Source: Enterobacter asburiae (lineage in GTDB: Bacteria; Pseudomonadota; Gammaproteobacteria; Enterobacterales; Enterobacteriaceae). From it: DNA of 64,000 nt. Shown here in pieces: positions 16,873 through 25,576 of the stretch. The notes beneath the pieces are model-generated. The model was given only the letters and a program-made list of their open reading frames with translations, did no database searches and was not told where the DNA came from. Each line of letters opens with the position of its first letter. Position 1 is the stretch's first letter. Location: contig NZ_CP102247.1 of assembly GCF_024599655.1 (NCBI RefSeq), positions 1,674,001 to 1,738,000 of the forward strand. Reading direction: 5' to 3'. A program made the position numbers and the translations under genes.

Positions 16873-18339
16873 TTACTTCGCCAGAACTTCCTGCGCGGTG
16901 CGCTCAACCAGAGACAGCAGGATTTTAATATCTTCCAGCGTCACGGTTGGGTTCAGCAGCGTCAGCTTCAGGCAGGTGACGCCGTTATGCTCGGTCACAC
17001 CGACGTTCGCACGGCCGGATTCCAGCAGCGCATCACCAATTTTCTGGTTCAGCAGGGCGATGCCCGCGTCGTCCATCTGCACCTGTCCGCGGAAGCGGAA
17101 CAGAACGCTTGCCAGCTGTGGCTGCATAACCAGCTCCAGAGCAGGCTGCTCCTTCACGTAAGCCGCAACCTGCTGTGCCAGCGTTACGCCGCAATCGATA
17201 ATCGCCGCGTACTGCTCCTGACCCAGCGCTTCCAGGCTCATCCACAGCTTCAGCGCGTCGAAACGACGGGTGGTCTGCAGAGATTTGGACACCAGGTTAG
17301 GCACGCCTGCCTCTTCGTCGAACTCAGAGTTCAGGTAGGCCGCCTGATAGCGCATCAGCTCATAGTGACGCGCTTCTTTCAGCAGGAACGCGCCGCAGCT
17401 GATGGTCTGGAAGAACTGCTTGTGGAAGTCCAGGGTGACGGAATCCACCAGCTCGATGCCGTCCAGGTAGTGACGATACTGCTCAGACATCAGCAGCGCG
17501 CCGCCCCAGGCCGCATCAACGTGTACCCAGATGTTCTGCTTCGCGGCCAGCTCTGCAATCGCACGCAGCGGGTCGATAGCACCGGCATCGGTGGTACCTG
17601 CTGTCGCGACGATCGCCAGAATCTGCTCGCCGTTTGCATTGCACTGTTCAATTTTCGCCGCCAGATCGGTCAGATCCATGCGGGAGAATTCGTCCGTTTT
17701 CACCTGCACCACGGACTGGTAGCCCAGCCCCATCAGCGCCATGTTTTTCTGCACGGAGAAGTGTGCGTTTTCGGAGCACAGTACGCGAATTTTGCGCAGA
17801 TCGCCTACCAGACCGTCCTGCTGAACGGAGTGACCCTGACGCGCGAAGAACGCATCGCGAGCCAGCATCAGGCCCATCAGGTTGCTCTGGGTGCCGCCGC
17901 TGGTGAAGACACCTGCGTCGCCGGCCTGATAACCCACGCGGGTACGCAGCCACTCGATCAGTTTGATCTCGATAATGGTTGCGGACGGGCTTTGATCCCA
18001 GGAGTCCATACTCTGGTTAGTGGCGTTGATCAGCACTTCCGCCGCCTGGCTTACCACCAGGCTTGGGCAGTGCAGGTGCGCCACACACTGCGGGTGATGA
18101 ACGGACAAGCTGTCTTTCAGGAAGAACTCCACGGCGCGTTCAATCGCCGCTTCGTTGCCCAGCCCCTTCGGGTTGAAATCCAGCTTAATACGGTCGCGCA
18201 GTTCCGCGACCGTTTTGCCCTGGTACATCTCAGGCTGTTTCAGCCACTGCATCACAGCCTGAGTGCTTTGTTCAATCGCCTGCTGGTAAGCTTCAATGCT
18301 CTGCGCAGAGGAGAACAAAATTGGGTTTGAATCAGACAT
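16873..18339 (-). CDS. ddc: L-2,4-diaminobutyrate decarboxylase
   Basis: PLP-dependent group II decarboxylase (glutamate/aromatic amino acid decarboxylase superfamily) that converts L-2,4-diaminobutyrate to 1,3-diaminopropane. The PLP lysine is in TLDFHKQFF and the aldehyde-stacking/aspartate segment is VHVDAAWGG. The ATG at 18339 gives 488 residues; a TTG nine bases upstream is an alternative. It starts 18 bases after dat in the same direction, so both steps are made from one transcript. Confidence 0.92.
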   Translation of the reverse strand: MSDSNPILFSSAQSIEAYQQAIEQSTQAVMQWLKQPEMYQGKTVAELRDRIKLDFNPKGLGNEAAIERAVEFFLKDSLSVHHPQCVAHLHCPSLVVSQAAEVLINATNQSMDSWDQSPSATIIEIKLIEWLRTRVGYQAGDAGVFTSGGTQSNLMGLMLARDAFFARQGHSVQQDGLVGDLRKIRVLCSENAHFSVQKNMALMGLGYQSVVQVKTDEFSRMDLTDLAAKIEQCNANGEQILAIVATAGTTDAGAIDPLRAIAELAAKQNIWVHVDAAWGGALLMSEQYRHYLDGIELVDSVTLDFHKQFFQTISCGAFLLKEARHYELMRYQAAYLNSEFDEEAGVPNLVSKSLQTTRRFDALKLWMSLEALGQEQYAAIIDCGVTLAQQVAAYVKEQPALELVMQPQLASVLFRFRGQVQMDDAGIALLNQKIGDALLESGRANVGVTEHNGVTCLKLTLLNPTVTLEDIKILLSLVERTAQEVLAK

Positions 18340-18357
18340 CGTAATCAATAACTCCGG

Positions 18358-19731
18358 TTACGCCGGGCGAACGCCCGCAGCAAGCAGTGCCTGCTCAAAT
18401 TTATCCAGGAAGATTTTCAGCTCTTCGTCGCTGATCAGCAGAGACGGCAGCAGACGCAGAACGATACCGTTACGGCCACCGCGCTCCAGAATCAGACCGG
18501 CTTCGAAGCACTTCTTCTGAATCAGTGCAGACAGCTCGCCGTCGCCCGGGAAGCAGCCCATGTGGTCAGCGGCTTCGTGTGGCTTAACGATCTCAATACC
18601 GATCATCATGCCCAGACCGCGCACGTGGCCGATCACCGGATAGCGTTTCGCCATCTCTTTCAGCTGGCCTTTCAGCCATTCGCCCTGTGCAGCCACTTTG
18701 CCTGCGATGTTCTGGTCTTTCAGGATTTTCAGCGTCGTCAGACCGGTTGCCATCGCCAGCTGGTTGCCGCGGAAGGTACCGGTGTGGTGACCTGGCGCCC
18801 ATGCATCGAACTGCTTTTTGATACCGAGCACGGCCAGTGGCAGACCGCCACCCACTGCTTTAGACATCACGATGATGTCTGGCTCAATGCCAGCGTGTTC
18901 GAAGGCGAAGAATTTACCGGTACGGGCAAAGCCAGCCTGAACTTCGTCGAGGATCAGCAGAATGCCGTGTTCCTGAGTCACTTTACGGATGCGCTGCAGC
19001 CACTCAGCCGGAGCCGGGTTCACGCCGCCTTCGCCCTGAACGGCTTCCAGAATCACCGCTGCAGGTTTACGCACGCCGCTTTCAACGTCGTTGATCAGGT
19101 TATCGAAGTAGTAAGTCAGCGCTTTCACGCCCGCTTCACCACCGATACCCAGCGGGCAACGGTACTCGTGCGGGTAAGGCATGAACTGGACTTCTGGCAT
19201 CATACCGTCAACCGCTTCTTTCGGAGACAGGTTGCCGGTCACGGACAGCGCGCCGTGGGTCATACCGTGGTAACCACCAGAGAAGCTGATGATACCGCTA
19301 CGACCGGTCACTTTTTTCGCCAGCTTCAGCGCCGCTTCAACGGCGTCAGCACCGGATGGGCCGGTGAACTGCAGGCAGTACTCTTTGCCCTGACCAGGCA
19401 GCAGAGAGAGCAGGTATTCAGAAAACGCGTCTTTCAGAGGCGTAGTCAGATCCAGGGTATGTAACGGCAAGCCGCTGGTAATGACATTTTGGATGCTTTT
19501 CAGCACATCAGGATAGTTATGGCCAAGCGCAAGGGTCCCCGCGCCTGCTAAACAGTCAAGGTATTCTTTATTGTCTGCATCGGTGATCCACACGCCTTCT
19601 GCTTTAGTGATGGCTAAAGGCAGTTTGCGCGGATAACTCCTGACGTTAGATTCAAACTCGGCCTGACGGGCCAGATAGGTTTCGTTGCTTTTGTGGGCAT
19701 CTACGGTGTCAATACGGACTTTATCCGTCAT
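18358..19731 (-). CDS. dat: Diaminobutyrate--2-oxoglutarate aminotransferase
   Basis: Class III PLP aminotransferase that makes L-2,4-diaminobutyrate from aspartate semialdehyde, using glutamate as amino donor. Characteristic segments: FTGPSGADAVEAALKLA, LILDEVQAGFARTG, and the PLP lysine in VMSKAVGGGLPLAV. The ATG at 19731 lies 7 bases from AGGAG; the adjacent ATG at 19734 is 4 bases away. Length is 457 residues. It is first in the operon with ddc. Confidence 0.92.
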   Translation of the reverse strand: MTDKVRIDTVDAHKSNETYLARQAEFESNVRSYPRKLPLAITKAEGVWITDADNKEYLDCLAGAGTLALGHNYPDVLKSIQNVITSGLPLHTLDLTTPLKDAFSEYLLSLLPGQGKEYCLQFTGPSGADAVEAALKLAKKVTGRSGIISFSGGYHGMTHGALSVTGNLSPKEAVDGMMPEVQFMPYPHEYRCPLGIGGEAGVKALTYYFDNLINDVESGVRKPAAVILEAVQGEGGVNPAPAEWLQRIRKVTQEHGILLILDEVQAGFARTGKFFAFEHAGIEPDIIVMSKAVGGGLPLAVLGIKKQFDAWAPGHHTGTFRGNQLAMATGLTTLKILKDQNIAGKVAAQGEWLKGQLKEMAKRYPVIGHVRGLGMMIGIEIVKPHEAADHMGCFPGDGELSALIQKKCFEAGLILERGGRNGIVLRLLPSLLISDEELKIFLDKFEQALLAAGVRPA

Positions 19732-20067
19732 CATATCACTCCTACAACCGCCGCTTCGTTATGAGCCACGATTGAATAAAAAGTTAAAAAACAGATGGGG
19801 GCCTGAAAAAAACGCCGCCAATATAGAGCCTTTTGCCACGGGGCTCAATGGTTAATTTGTTTACTGTTTTGTGACACGGGGCTGTGGGGAGAAATTATCC
19901 CCATTTTTAAAATGAAAATTGCATTTTATGCCAAATAAAAACAGCCTGTTACAGGCTGTTTGTCCGGCGTGTAAAGTCGCAGAAAAGAGTGTGACAAAAC
20001 GTGCCATCGAATGGCAAAAAAGGAGGCTGGCTCTCTCTATTCCTGCGTCATGCGCAAAAAGCGGTGC
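19732..20067. other. Intergenic region between dat and cscR
   Basis: About 336 bases between the dat start and the cscR stop. It holds the dat-ddc promoter region and one terminator hairpin (19940-19960). An open frame on the plus strand here runs through that hairpin and into cscR, and looks spurious. I see no RNA gene. Confidence 0.55.
19933..19962 (-). terminator. Terminator downstream of cscR
   Basis: Nine-bp stem AACAGCCTG/CAGGCTGTT (19940-19948 with 19952-19960), followed on the minus strand by TTTTATTT, about 110 bases after the cscR stop. Confidence 0.72.
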
Positions 20068-21075
20068 TCATGATGCATGCACAACGGAATCACGCATTAA
20101 AAAAGGACTTTCAACGCGCGTGGTGTTCTGATGCTCTTCGCCGTTAATAATATGCAAGGCGCTCAGGCGGCCAATTTCATAGTGTGGCAGTTGAACCGTA
20201 GTGAGAGGAGGCAGGAACAACTCTCCGATACCGACCATATTGTCATAGCCGATTACCGCGACGTCTTTCGGTATGCGAAGCCCTTGCGCCAGCAGCGTCT
20301 GGTACACCATAAACGCGATACGGTCGTTGCCGCAGATAACGGAGTCGAACCCGGGAATGCCATTCTGCATGTGCGCCAGCAGCACTGACGGGATATCACG
20401 ATAGTGCTCGTCCCCTAACGCCATATAGCTGTGCGCCAGGCTTTGTGGGTCGAGCCCCGCTTCGCGGCATGCGCGTTCCAGTCCCTGACGGCGTCGGGTT
20501 GTGGCCAGGAGTCCCGCAGGTAAATGCAGGCAGAGAGGTCGTCGATACCCCTGCGCGAGTAACGCCCGCACGGCGGTATACTGCCCCTGTTCATCATCAG
20601 GAATATAGCTGGCGACCTTTTCGCCGTCACTTTCGCAGTTGGCCAGCACGCAGGGAAGGGTGAGGAGTTTGGCCGGGAGAGGAACCTGACGTAACCCCAT
20701 GGTGGTGTAGATAATCCCGTCAGGCCGATGAGAGAGGAGAAGGTCGACAATCGCGTCCGGGTTGTCATCGGTAAACATATTCATCACGAAGCTGTTCCAG
20801 CCGTGCATTCTGGCCGTCTCTTCAATAGACAGCGTGATGTCCACCGAGAAAGGTGTCGTTACCGTATCAAGCGCCAGTACGCCTATGGTTTTTGGCGAGG
20901 CATGCGCGCCGCGTATTTTCTTGGCGGACAGGTCAGGAACGTAGCTGGTCTGCTCAATAGCCAGCTGAACGCGCGCCAGGGTTTCCGGTTTAAGGCGCTC
21001 CGGGCTGTTAAGCGCGCGGGAAACCGTCATCAGCGATACGTTAGCCAGCTTTGCGACGTCCTTCAGGGAAGCCAT
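20068..21075 (-). CDS. cscR: Sucrose operon repressor CscR (LacI family)
   Basis: LacI/GalR repressor, 335 residues. The N-terminal helix-turn-helix is LKDVAKLANVSLMTVSRAL (residues 4-22), with the hinge region near SAKKIRGAHA, followed by a periplasmic-binding-like effector domain. It is divergent from cscB-cscA and almost certainly controls them from the palindromes at 21208 and 21271. In E. coli, CscR is relieved by sucrose-derived sugar. Confidence 0.88.
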   Translation of the reverse strand: MASLKDVAKLANVSLMTVSRALNSPERLKPETLARVQLAIEQTSYVPDLSAKKIRGAHASPKTIGVLALDTVTTPFSVDITLSIEETARMHGWNSFVMNMFTDDNPDAIVDLLLSHRPDGIIYTTMGLRQVPLPAKLLTLPCVLANCESDGEKVASYIPDDEQGQYTAVRALLAQGYRRPLCLHLPAGLLATTRRRQGLERACREAGLDPQSLAHSYMALGDEHYRDIPSVLLAHMQNGIPGFDSVICGNDRIAFMVYQTLLAQGLRIPKDVAVIGYDNMVGIGELFLPPLTTVQLPHYEIGRLSALHIINGEEHQNTTRVESPFLMRDSVVHAS

Positions 21076-21181
21076 TTTGTTACTCCGTTAATGCTCTGTG
21101 TGAGAGGGTATACAACTAAGTCGCTGATGTAAAAGGAAGGCTGATGCCCAGGTTTGGTCATGCTGACCTCAGTGATGAATT

Positions 21182-21197
21182 TTTGATCGCGATCTCA
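21182..21197 (+). promoter_or_regulatory. Candidate CRP-binding site in cscR/cscB region
   Basis: TTTGA-TCGCGA-TCTCA, eight of ten core matches to TGTGA-N6-TCACA, just upstream of the first CscR operator. Catabolite control of sucrose genes is expected, but I have not mapped the promoter. Confidence 0.5.
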
Positions 21198-21207
21198 TTT
21201 CCTTAAT

Positions 21208-21219
21208 GTTAACGTTAAC
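21208..21219. promoter_or_regulatory. CscR operator O1 (candidate)
   Basis: Perfect palindrome GTTAACGTTAAC, with the central CG typical of LacI-family operators, in the cscR-cscB divergent region. Confidence 0.7.
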
Positions 21220-21268
21220 TTTCGTGATTAACATCGTAAATCTTAGCCAAACAGCATGAGAAAGAAAT

Positions 21269-21284
21269 AATGTTAACGTTACCA
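21269..21284. promoter_or_regulatory. CscR operator O2 (candidate)
   Basis: AATGTTAACGTTACCA, a near copy of O1 whose core begins 64 bases (about six helical turns) downstream and 33 bases before the cscB start. Confidence 0.65.
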
Positions 21285-21316
21285 TTGCGTCATTACTCCA
21301 ACATGAGAATGTCATA

Positions 21317-22555
21317 ATGAAAACGCATCGCTCTCACAGCTACCCTTTACTGAGCGCATTACTGTTTTTCTTTTTTGTCACCTGGTCGTCTTCCGGCTCA
21401 TTACTCTCCATCTGGCTTCATCAGGAAGTAGGCTTAAAAGCGGGGGATACCGGCGTTATCTATGCCGTGCTTTCCGTCTCCGCGCTTTTTGCACAAATCT
21501 GCTATGGATTCATTCAGGACAAACTCGGCCTGCGCAAAAACCTGCTCTGGTTTCTGACCAGCCTGCTTGTTCTTTCTGGTCCGGCTTTTTTGCTGTTTGG
21601 CTATCTGCTGAAGATTAACGTGTTGCTCGGCAGCATTTTCGGCGGGATTTTTATCGGCCTGACGTTTAACGGCGGGATAGGAGTGCTCGAGTCCTATACC
21701 GAGCGCGTGGCCCGCCAGAGTCAGTTTGAGTTCGGCAAGGCGAGGATGTGGGGATCGCTTGGCTGGGCGGCGGCAACCTTTTTTGCGGGGCTGCTGTTTA
21801 ACATTAATCCGAAGCTGAACTTTGCCGTCGCGAGCTGCGCAGGGCTGGTGTTTTTTGTTTTGCTGGCGCGTCTCAGGGTCTCTTCCGCCCCGCACGCCAT
21901 GCAGGAAGCGGTGTCCGGCGGTAAGGTCACGCTGGAAGATGCCTTGCGCCTGCTGACGCTGCCGCGGTTCTGGGCGCTGGTATTTTTCGTTATCGGCACC
22001 TGTATTTATGGCGTTTATGACCAGCAGTTCCCGGTCTATTTCTCCTCCCAGTTCCCGACGTTACAGGAAGGAAACGCCATGTACGGCTATCTCAACTCCT
22101 TCCAGGTTTTTCTTGAGGCGGCGGGTATGTTTTGTGCCCCGTGGCTGGTGAATCGTCTCGGTGCGAAAAACGGCCTGATTTTCGCGGGAATGGTGATGGC
22201 GATGCGTATGGTGGCATCGGGTCTGGTTGAGGGGCCGGTACTGATCTCCATTACCAAGCTATTGCACGCGGTTGAGCTGCCCGTTTTGCTGGTCTCAATC
22301 TTTAAATACAACAGCCTGCATTTTGACAAGCGGCTCTCTTCCACCCTCTATCTGGTGGGCTTTGCCTGTACAAGCTCGGTGATTGCCTCGGTTCTGTCGC
22401 CGCTGGCCGGTTACAGCTATGAGAAATACGGCTTTGCCCAGTCCTATCTCATTATGGGGCTGTTAGTTTTCAGCACCACGCTCATCTCCATCTTCCTGTT
22501 GCGCTCGGGTAAGTCCTCTTCTGACCCGTTAATGCCGCAACCATCCACTATCTGA
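21317..22555 (+). CDS. cscB: Sucrose:H+ symporter CscB
   Basis: Twelve-helix major facilitator of the oligosaccharide:H+ symporter family (LacY relatives), 412 residues, importing intact sucrose across the inner membrane. The N-terminus (YPLLSALLFFFFVTWSSSG) and the family segment GKARMWGSLGWAAATFFAG are characteristic. It is the first gene of the csc operon, 17 bases ahead of cscA. Confidence 0.9.
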   Translation: MKTHRSHSYPLLSALLFFFFVTWSSSGSLLSIWLHQEVGLKAGDTGVIYAVLSVSALFAQICYGFIQDKLGLRKNLLWFLTSLLVLSGPAFLLFGYLLKINVLLGSIFGGIFIGLTFNGGIGVLESYTERVARQSQFEFGKARMWGSLGWAAATFFAGLLFNINPKLNFAVASCAGLVFFVLLARLRVSSAPHAMQEAVSGGKVTLEDALRLLTLPRFWALVFFVIGTCIYGVYDQQFPVYFSSQFPTLQEGNAMYGYLNSFQVFLEAAGMFCAPWLVNRLGAKNGLIFAGMVMAMRMVASGLVEGPVLISITKLLHAVELPVLLVSIFKYNSLHFDKRLSSTLYLVGFACTSSVIASVLSPLAGYSYEKYGFAQSYLIMGLLVFSTTLISIFLLRSGKSSSDPLMPQPSTI

Positions 22556-22572
22556 CTGAAAAGAGTAGACAA

Positions 22573-24006
22573 ATGACGTATTCCATTGCCAAAGCTGAAC
22601 AGGAACTGCAGGCCAGACAAGGCACTCTTAACCTGCGCTGGTATCCGCGTTACCACCTCGCCGCGCATGCCGGCTGGATGAACGACCCGAATGGCCTGGT
22701 GTGGTTTGACGGCTGGTATCACGCGTTTTACCAGCATCATCCATACTCGACCCAGTGGGGGCCGATGCACTGGGGTCATGCGCGCAGCAGGGATTTAGTT
22801 CACTGGGAGCACCTTCCGGTAGCACTGGCGCCGGAAGGACCAGAAGACAAGGACGGCTGTTTTTCCGGCTCGGCGGTAGTAGATGGCGATACGCTGGCGC
22901 TGATTTACACCGGACATAAATTCCACGGCGATCCTGATGATGAGGCTAATCTCTACCAGGTGCAGTGCCTGGCCACCAGCCGTGACGGCGTTCATTTTGC
23001 CCGGCAGGGAATGATTGTTGACACGCCGCCTGGGCTGCATCACTTCCGCGATCCGAAAGTGTGGCGTGAAGGGGAGAGCTGGTACATGGTTGTCGGCGCG
23101 CGAGACGGTGAGACGGGCCAGGTGCGCGTATACCGTTCTGCCGATCTGCGCGAGTGGCAGGATATGGGCGAGCTTGCGGTGGCTGAAAAAGAGATGGGCT
23201 ACATGTGGGAATGCCCGGACTTTTTCACCCTCAACGGCAAACGTGTGCTGATGTTTTCACCTCAGGGGCTGGCGGCGGACGGATTCAAAAACCGTAATCT
23301 TTTCCAGAGCGGCTACCTGCTGGGCGAGTGGCAGCCCGGACAACCTTTCGAGCGTGAAGGGGAATTTGTGGAGATGGATCGCGGGCATGATTTCTATGCG
23401 CCACAAAGCTTCCTGACGCCCGACGGCCGCCGCATTGTTATCGGCTGGCTGGACATGTGGGAATCGCCCCTGCCGGAACAGCAGGATGGCTGGGCGGGTA
23501 TGCTCTCCTTACCGCGCGAGCTGACGCTGAGTGCGGATGACCGTCTGCAAATGCGGCCAGCCAGAGAAGTCGAAAGCCTGCGCAGGGCGTGGTTCCCCTG
23601 GCCGGTGAGCACGCTTAACAATCAGCAAATCGCTCAGGTGGAAAGCTGTGACGCGATGGAAGTCATTCTGCAGTGGGATTGCGCCAACAGCAGCGCGGAG
23701 CAGTACGGTATTCGTCTCGGAGACGGGTTACGTATTTATGTCGATGCGCAGATGCAGCGCCTGGTGCTGGAGCGTCACTATCCGCAGTATGGCTTGTGCG
23801 GGACCCGAAGCGTCGCGCTTAACCTGAACGACACGCTAAACCTGCGCCTGTTCTTTGACAACTCGTCGGTGGAGGTGTTTGTCAATGACGGTGACGCGTG
23901 CCTCAGCAGCCGCATTTATCCTGAAGCGGGGGCTCGCGAGCTGGCGTTGTTTGCCTGGACGGGGAGTGCGTCGCTCATTGATGCCGGGGCGTGGCAGTTA
24001 GAGTAA
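22573..24006 (+). CDS. cscA: Sucrose-6-phosphate hydrolase/sucrose hydrolase CscA (GH32)
   Basis: Cytoplasmic invertase of glycoside hydrolase family 32, 477 residues, splitting sucrose to glucose and fructose. The three catalytic motifs are visible: WMNDPNG (nucleophile Asp38), FRDP (near residue 160) and WECPDFF (acid/base Glu near 213). The C-terminal beta-sandwich ends with the typical FVNDGDACLSSRIYP. It is co-transcribed with cscB. No fructokinase gene (cscK) is adjacent, unlike the E. coli csc locus. Confidence 0.92.
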   Translation: MTYSIAKAEQELQARQGTLNLRWYPRYHLAAHAGWMNDPNGLVWFDGWYHAFYQHHPYSTQWGPMHWGHARSRDLVHWEHLPVALAPEGPEDKDGCFSGSAVVDGDTLALIYTGHKFHGDPDDEANLYQVQCLATSRDGVHFARQGMIVDTPPGLHHFRDPKVWREGESWYMVVGARDGETGQVRVYRSADLREWQDMGELAVAEKEMGYMWECPDFFTLNGKRVLMFSPQGLAADGFKNRNLFQSGYLLGEWQPGQPFEREGEFVEMDRGHDFYAPQSFLTPDGRRIVIGWLDMWESPLPEQQDGWAGMLSLPRELTLSADDRLQMRPAREVESLRRAWFPWPVSTLNNQQIAQVESCDAMEVILQWDCANSSAEQYGIRLGDGLRIYVDAQMQRLVLERHYPQYGLCGTRSVALNLNDTLNLRLFFDNSSVEVFVNDGDACLSSRIYPEAGARELALFAWTGSASLIDAGAWQLE

Positions 24007-24041
24007 ATGGGTTACCTCAGAAAAATTCAGTAAGGTCCGCA

Positions 24042-24075
24042 AATAATAAAGGCGACACCTGTCGCCTTTATTATT
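24042..24075. terminator. Bidirectional terminator between cscA and lipoprotein gene
   Basis: Perfect 16-bp stem AATAATAAAGGCGACA (24042-24057) with its complement (24060-24075) and a two-base loop, between converging genes. Confidence 0.88.
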
Positions 24076-24544
24076 ATTTAATCTTTCTGGCGTAGCCCTG
24101 GAACTGACCTTCTTTACTCACCGCTAATTTGCCTTTAGCAGGATAGTAAATGAAGGTATATAGCCCTTGTGAATAAACCTTTGCCTGAGGCTCGTTTTCA
24201 TCCAGCGCACCTAATACGCCGTCAACATCTAATATCTCGCCTCTAATCGTGATTTTCATCCCTTCCCATTTAAAGGTGTGTGCTGCTTTAGCAGCCTGGG
24301 CATGTTGTTTCGCATCTTTCTTAGCCCAGATACCCGTACCCGCAGCGGCATCACGCGCGTTCGCCCATGCTGCATTTTGTGCGGCTTCATTGTAGGCATT
24401 CTGGCGGTTTTGCTCAGCGAGGTAGCAGGTATCTTTGCTAATCCCCTGGCGTTCACATTCTGCCATGCGCTGAGCAGGCGACGTACATGCAGAAAGCAGA
24501 GCAGTAGCACCCGCCATGATTACCGCTAAAAGTGTTTTTTTCAT
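24074..24544 (-). CDS. Putative lipoprotein of unknown function
   Basis: A 156-residue protein with a lipoprotein signal (MKKTLLAVIMAGATALLSAC, Cys20). The middle is alanine-rich with acidic and basic residues (NEAAQNAAWANARDAAAG), and the C-terminal half looks like a small beta domain (KITIRGEILDVDGVLGA). I do not recognise a named family. It lies downstream of the adhesin and the 34-residue membrane protein on the same strand, so an envelope role linked to them is possible but unproven. Confidence 0.75.
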   Translation of the reverse strand: MKKTLLAVIMAGATALLSACTSPAQRMAECERQGISKDTCYLAEQNRQNAYNEAAQNAAWANARDAAAGTGIWAKKDAKQHAQAAKAAHTFKWEGMKITIRGEILDVDGVLGALDENEPQAKVYSQGLYTFIYYPAKGKLAVSKEGQFQGYARKIK

Positions 24545-24586
24545 TACGCGAAGACCTTAAATTAAAAATATACAGCAGGAGAATTT

Positions 24587-24691
24587 TCAATATCCGCAAA
24601 TATAATAAGAGTGATACATACAACCTAGCCATACGCCAATCAGGATAAGTGCTATGTATAATATTAAAGAGATAAAAATATATTTTGCCAT
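24587..24691 (-). CDS. Small single-pass membrane protein (34 aa)
   Basis: ATG at 24691, stop at 24587: MAKYIFISLILYIALILIGV followed by WLGCMYHSYYICGY. It is one hydrophobic helix with a Cys/Tyr-rich tail. It begins 13 bases after the adhesin stop and ends before the lipoprotein start, all on the minus strand. The ribosome site is weak (AGAAAAG). No family recognised; it could be a chance frame, but composition and position favour a gene. Confidence 0.45.
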   Translation of the reverse strand: MAKYIFISLILYIALILIGVWLGCMYHSYYICGY

Positions 24692-24703
24692 GCTGCTTTT
24701 CTA

Positions 24704-25576
24704 TTAAAAGCCGACCCCTACGCCGATGGAGGCACCCATGTTATTCGCAGTGTCATCAGAGAAACTGACTTTCGCGATCGTATGTGAATTGACGTTAACG
24801 GATGCCCCGACGGCAAGGGCGCTTTCACTATTGTACGTTGCACCGCCAGCAGAGAACATAACGTGCTGATTCGTTTGTACCTGCGGTAAACCTGCCATCG
24901 CCATGGCGCCCGAGATACCGGCGTTGGCCTGTTTCTTATTATTATCCACTTCGTCGTGCAATGATTTGAACTGCTGGCGGGTGTTGTTATTCATTGCCTG
25001 TAACGTCTGCTTTGTTGCCTGAAGTTCCTGAGCGGTGGCGGTAACAGCCTGGCTATTGTTGGCCACTTTCGTTTGCGTCGCTGCGTCTACCTGCACGCGC
25101 GTTACGGTAATCGTCACGCCATCTTTTCCATCTACGCCGTTAGTGGGTTTAGGGGCACTTTCCAGGCTATCAAGACGGTTATCCTGCACTTTGTTAACGT
25201 TTTCCATATTGATAATTTCAGTGCCGTTCGTCATGACGCCCTGTAAAGCAGCCTCACTTTTTTGATTCGCAGTATCTGCGAGCGCACCAGCAAGTAGTGC
25301 TTTTTGCTTAGCCTCATTTGTGGCTTGATCAACGATCAAAACACCTAATTTAGTCGATTGAAGGTCGCTATCAACCTGAGTTAAGCGATTGTCAGTTGAG
25401 AGATCGCGAGCAATACTATCAGCATTGTTTTGCGTAATTTGGTCTTGATGGTCATTCACAATATTTGTGATTGATGCATCGTCCCAGGCTGCAGCAGCAT
25501 CGGTAATATTCATGGCGCTACCTGCTACCACCCCTAATACAAAAACAGAAATAACAGATTTCTTAAAAGCTTTCAT
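24704..25576 (-). CDS. YadA-like trimeric autotransporter adhesin (small)
   Basis: A 290-residue outer-membrane protein with a signal peptide (residues 1-29), a coiled-coil stalk rich in N, Q, A and T (about 35-215) with a short collagen-like GVDGKDG insert near 147, and a C-terminal YadA anchor (about 216-290) ending in phenylalanine. A trimer would form a 12-strand barrel with a short stalk. There is no long head domain, so it is a minimal member. The surrounding DNA is AT-rich and lacks E. coli equivalents, which suggests acquisition. The receptor is unknown. Confidence 0.85.
   Translation of the reverse strand: MKAFKKSVISVFVLGVVAGSAMNITDAAAAWDDASITNIVNDHQDQITQNNADSIARDLSTDNRLTQVDSDLQSTKLGVLIVDQATNEAKQKALLAGALADTANQKSEAALQGVMTNGTEIINMENVNKVQDNRLDSLESAPKPTNGVDGKDGVTITVTRVQVDAATQTKVANNSQAVTATAQELQATKQTLQAMNNNTRQQFKSLHDEVDNNKKQANAGISGAMAMAGLPQVQTNQHVMFSAGGATYNSESALAVGASVNVNSHTIAKVSFSDDTANNMGASIGVGVGF

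Noticed and set aside
16987..18330. 447-codon open frame opposite ddc, and a similar one opposite dat (18562-19464)
   Set aside because: Antisense shadows of intact PLP enzymes.
19919..20131. 70-codon plus-strand frame between dat and cscR
   Set aside because: Runs through the cscR terminator hairpin and into the cscR tail; no ribosome site.
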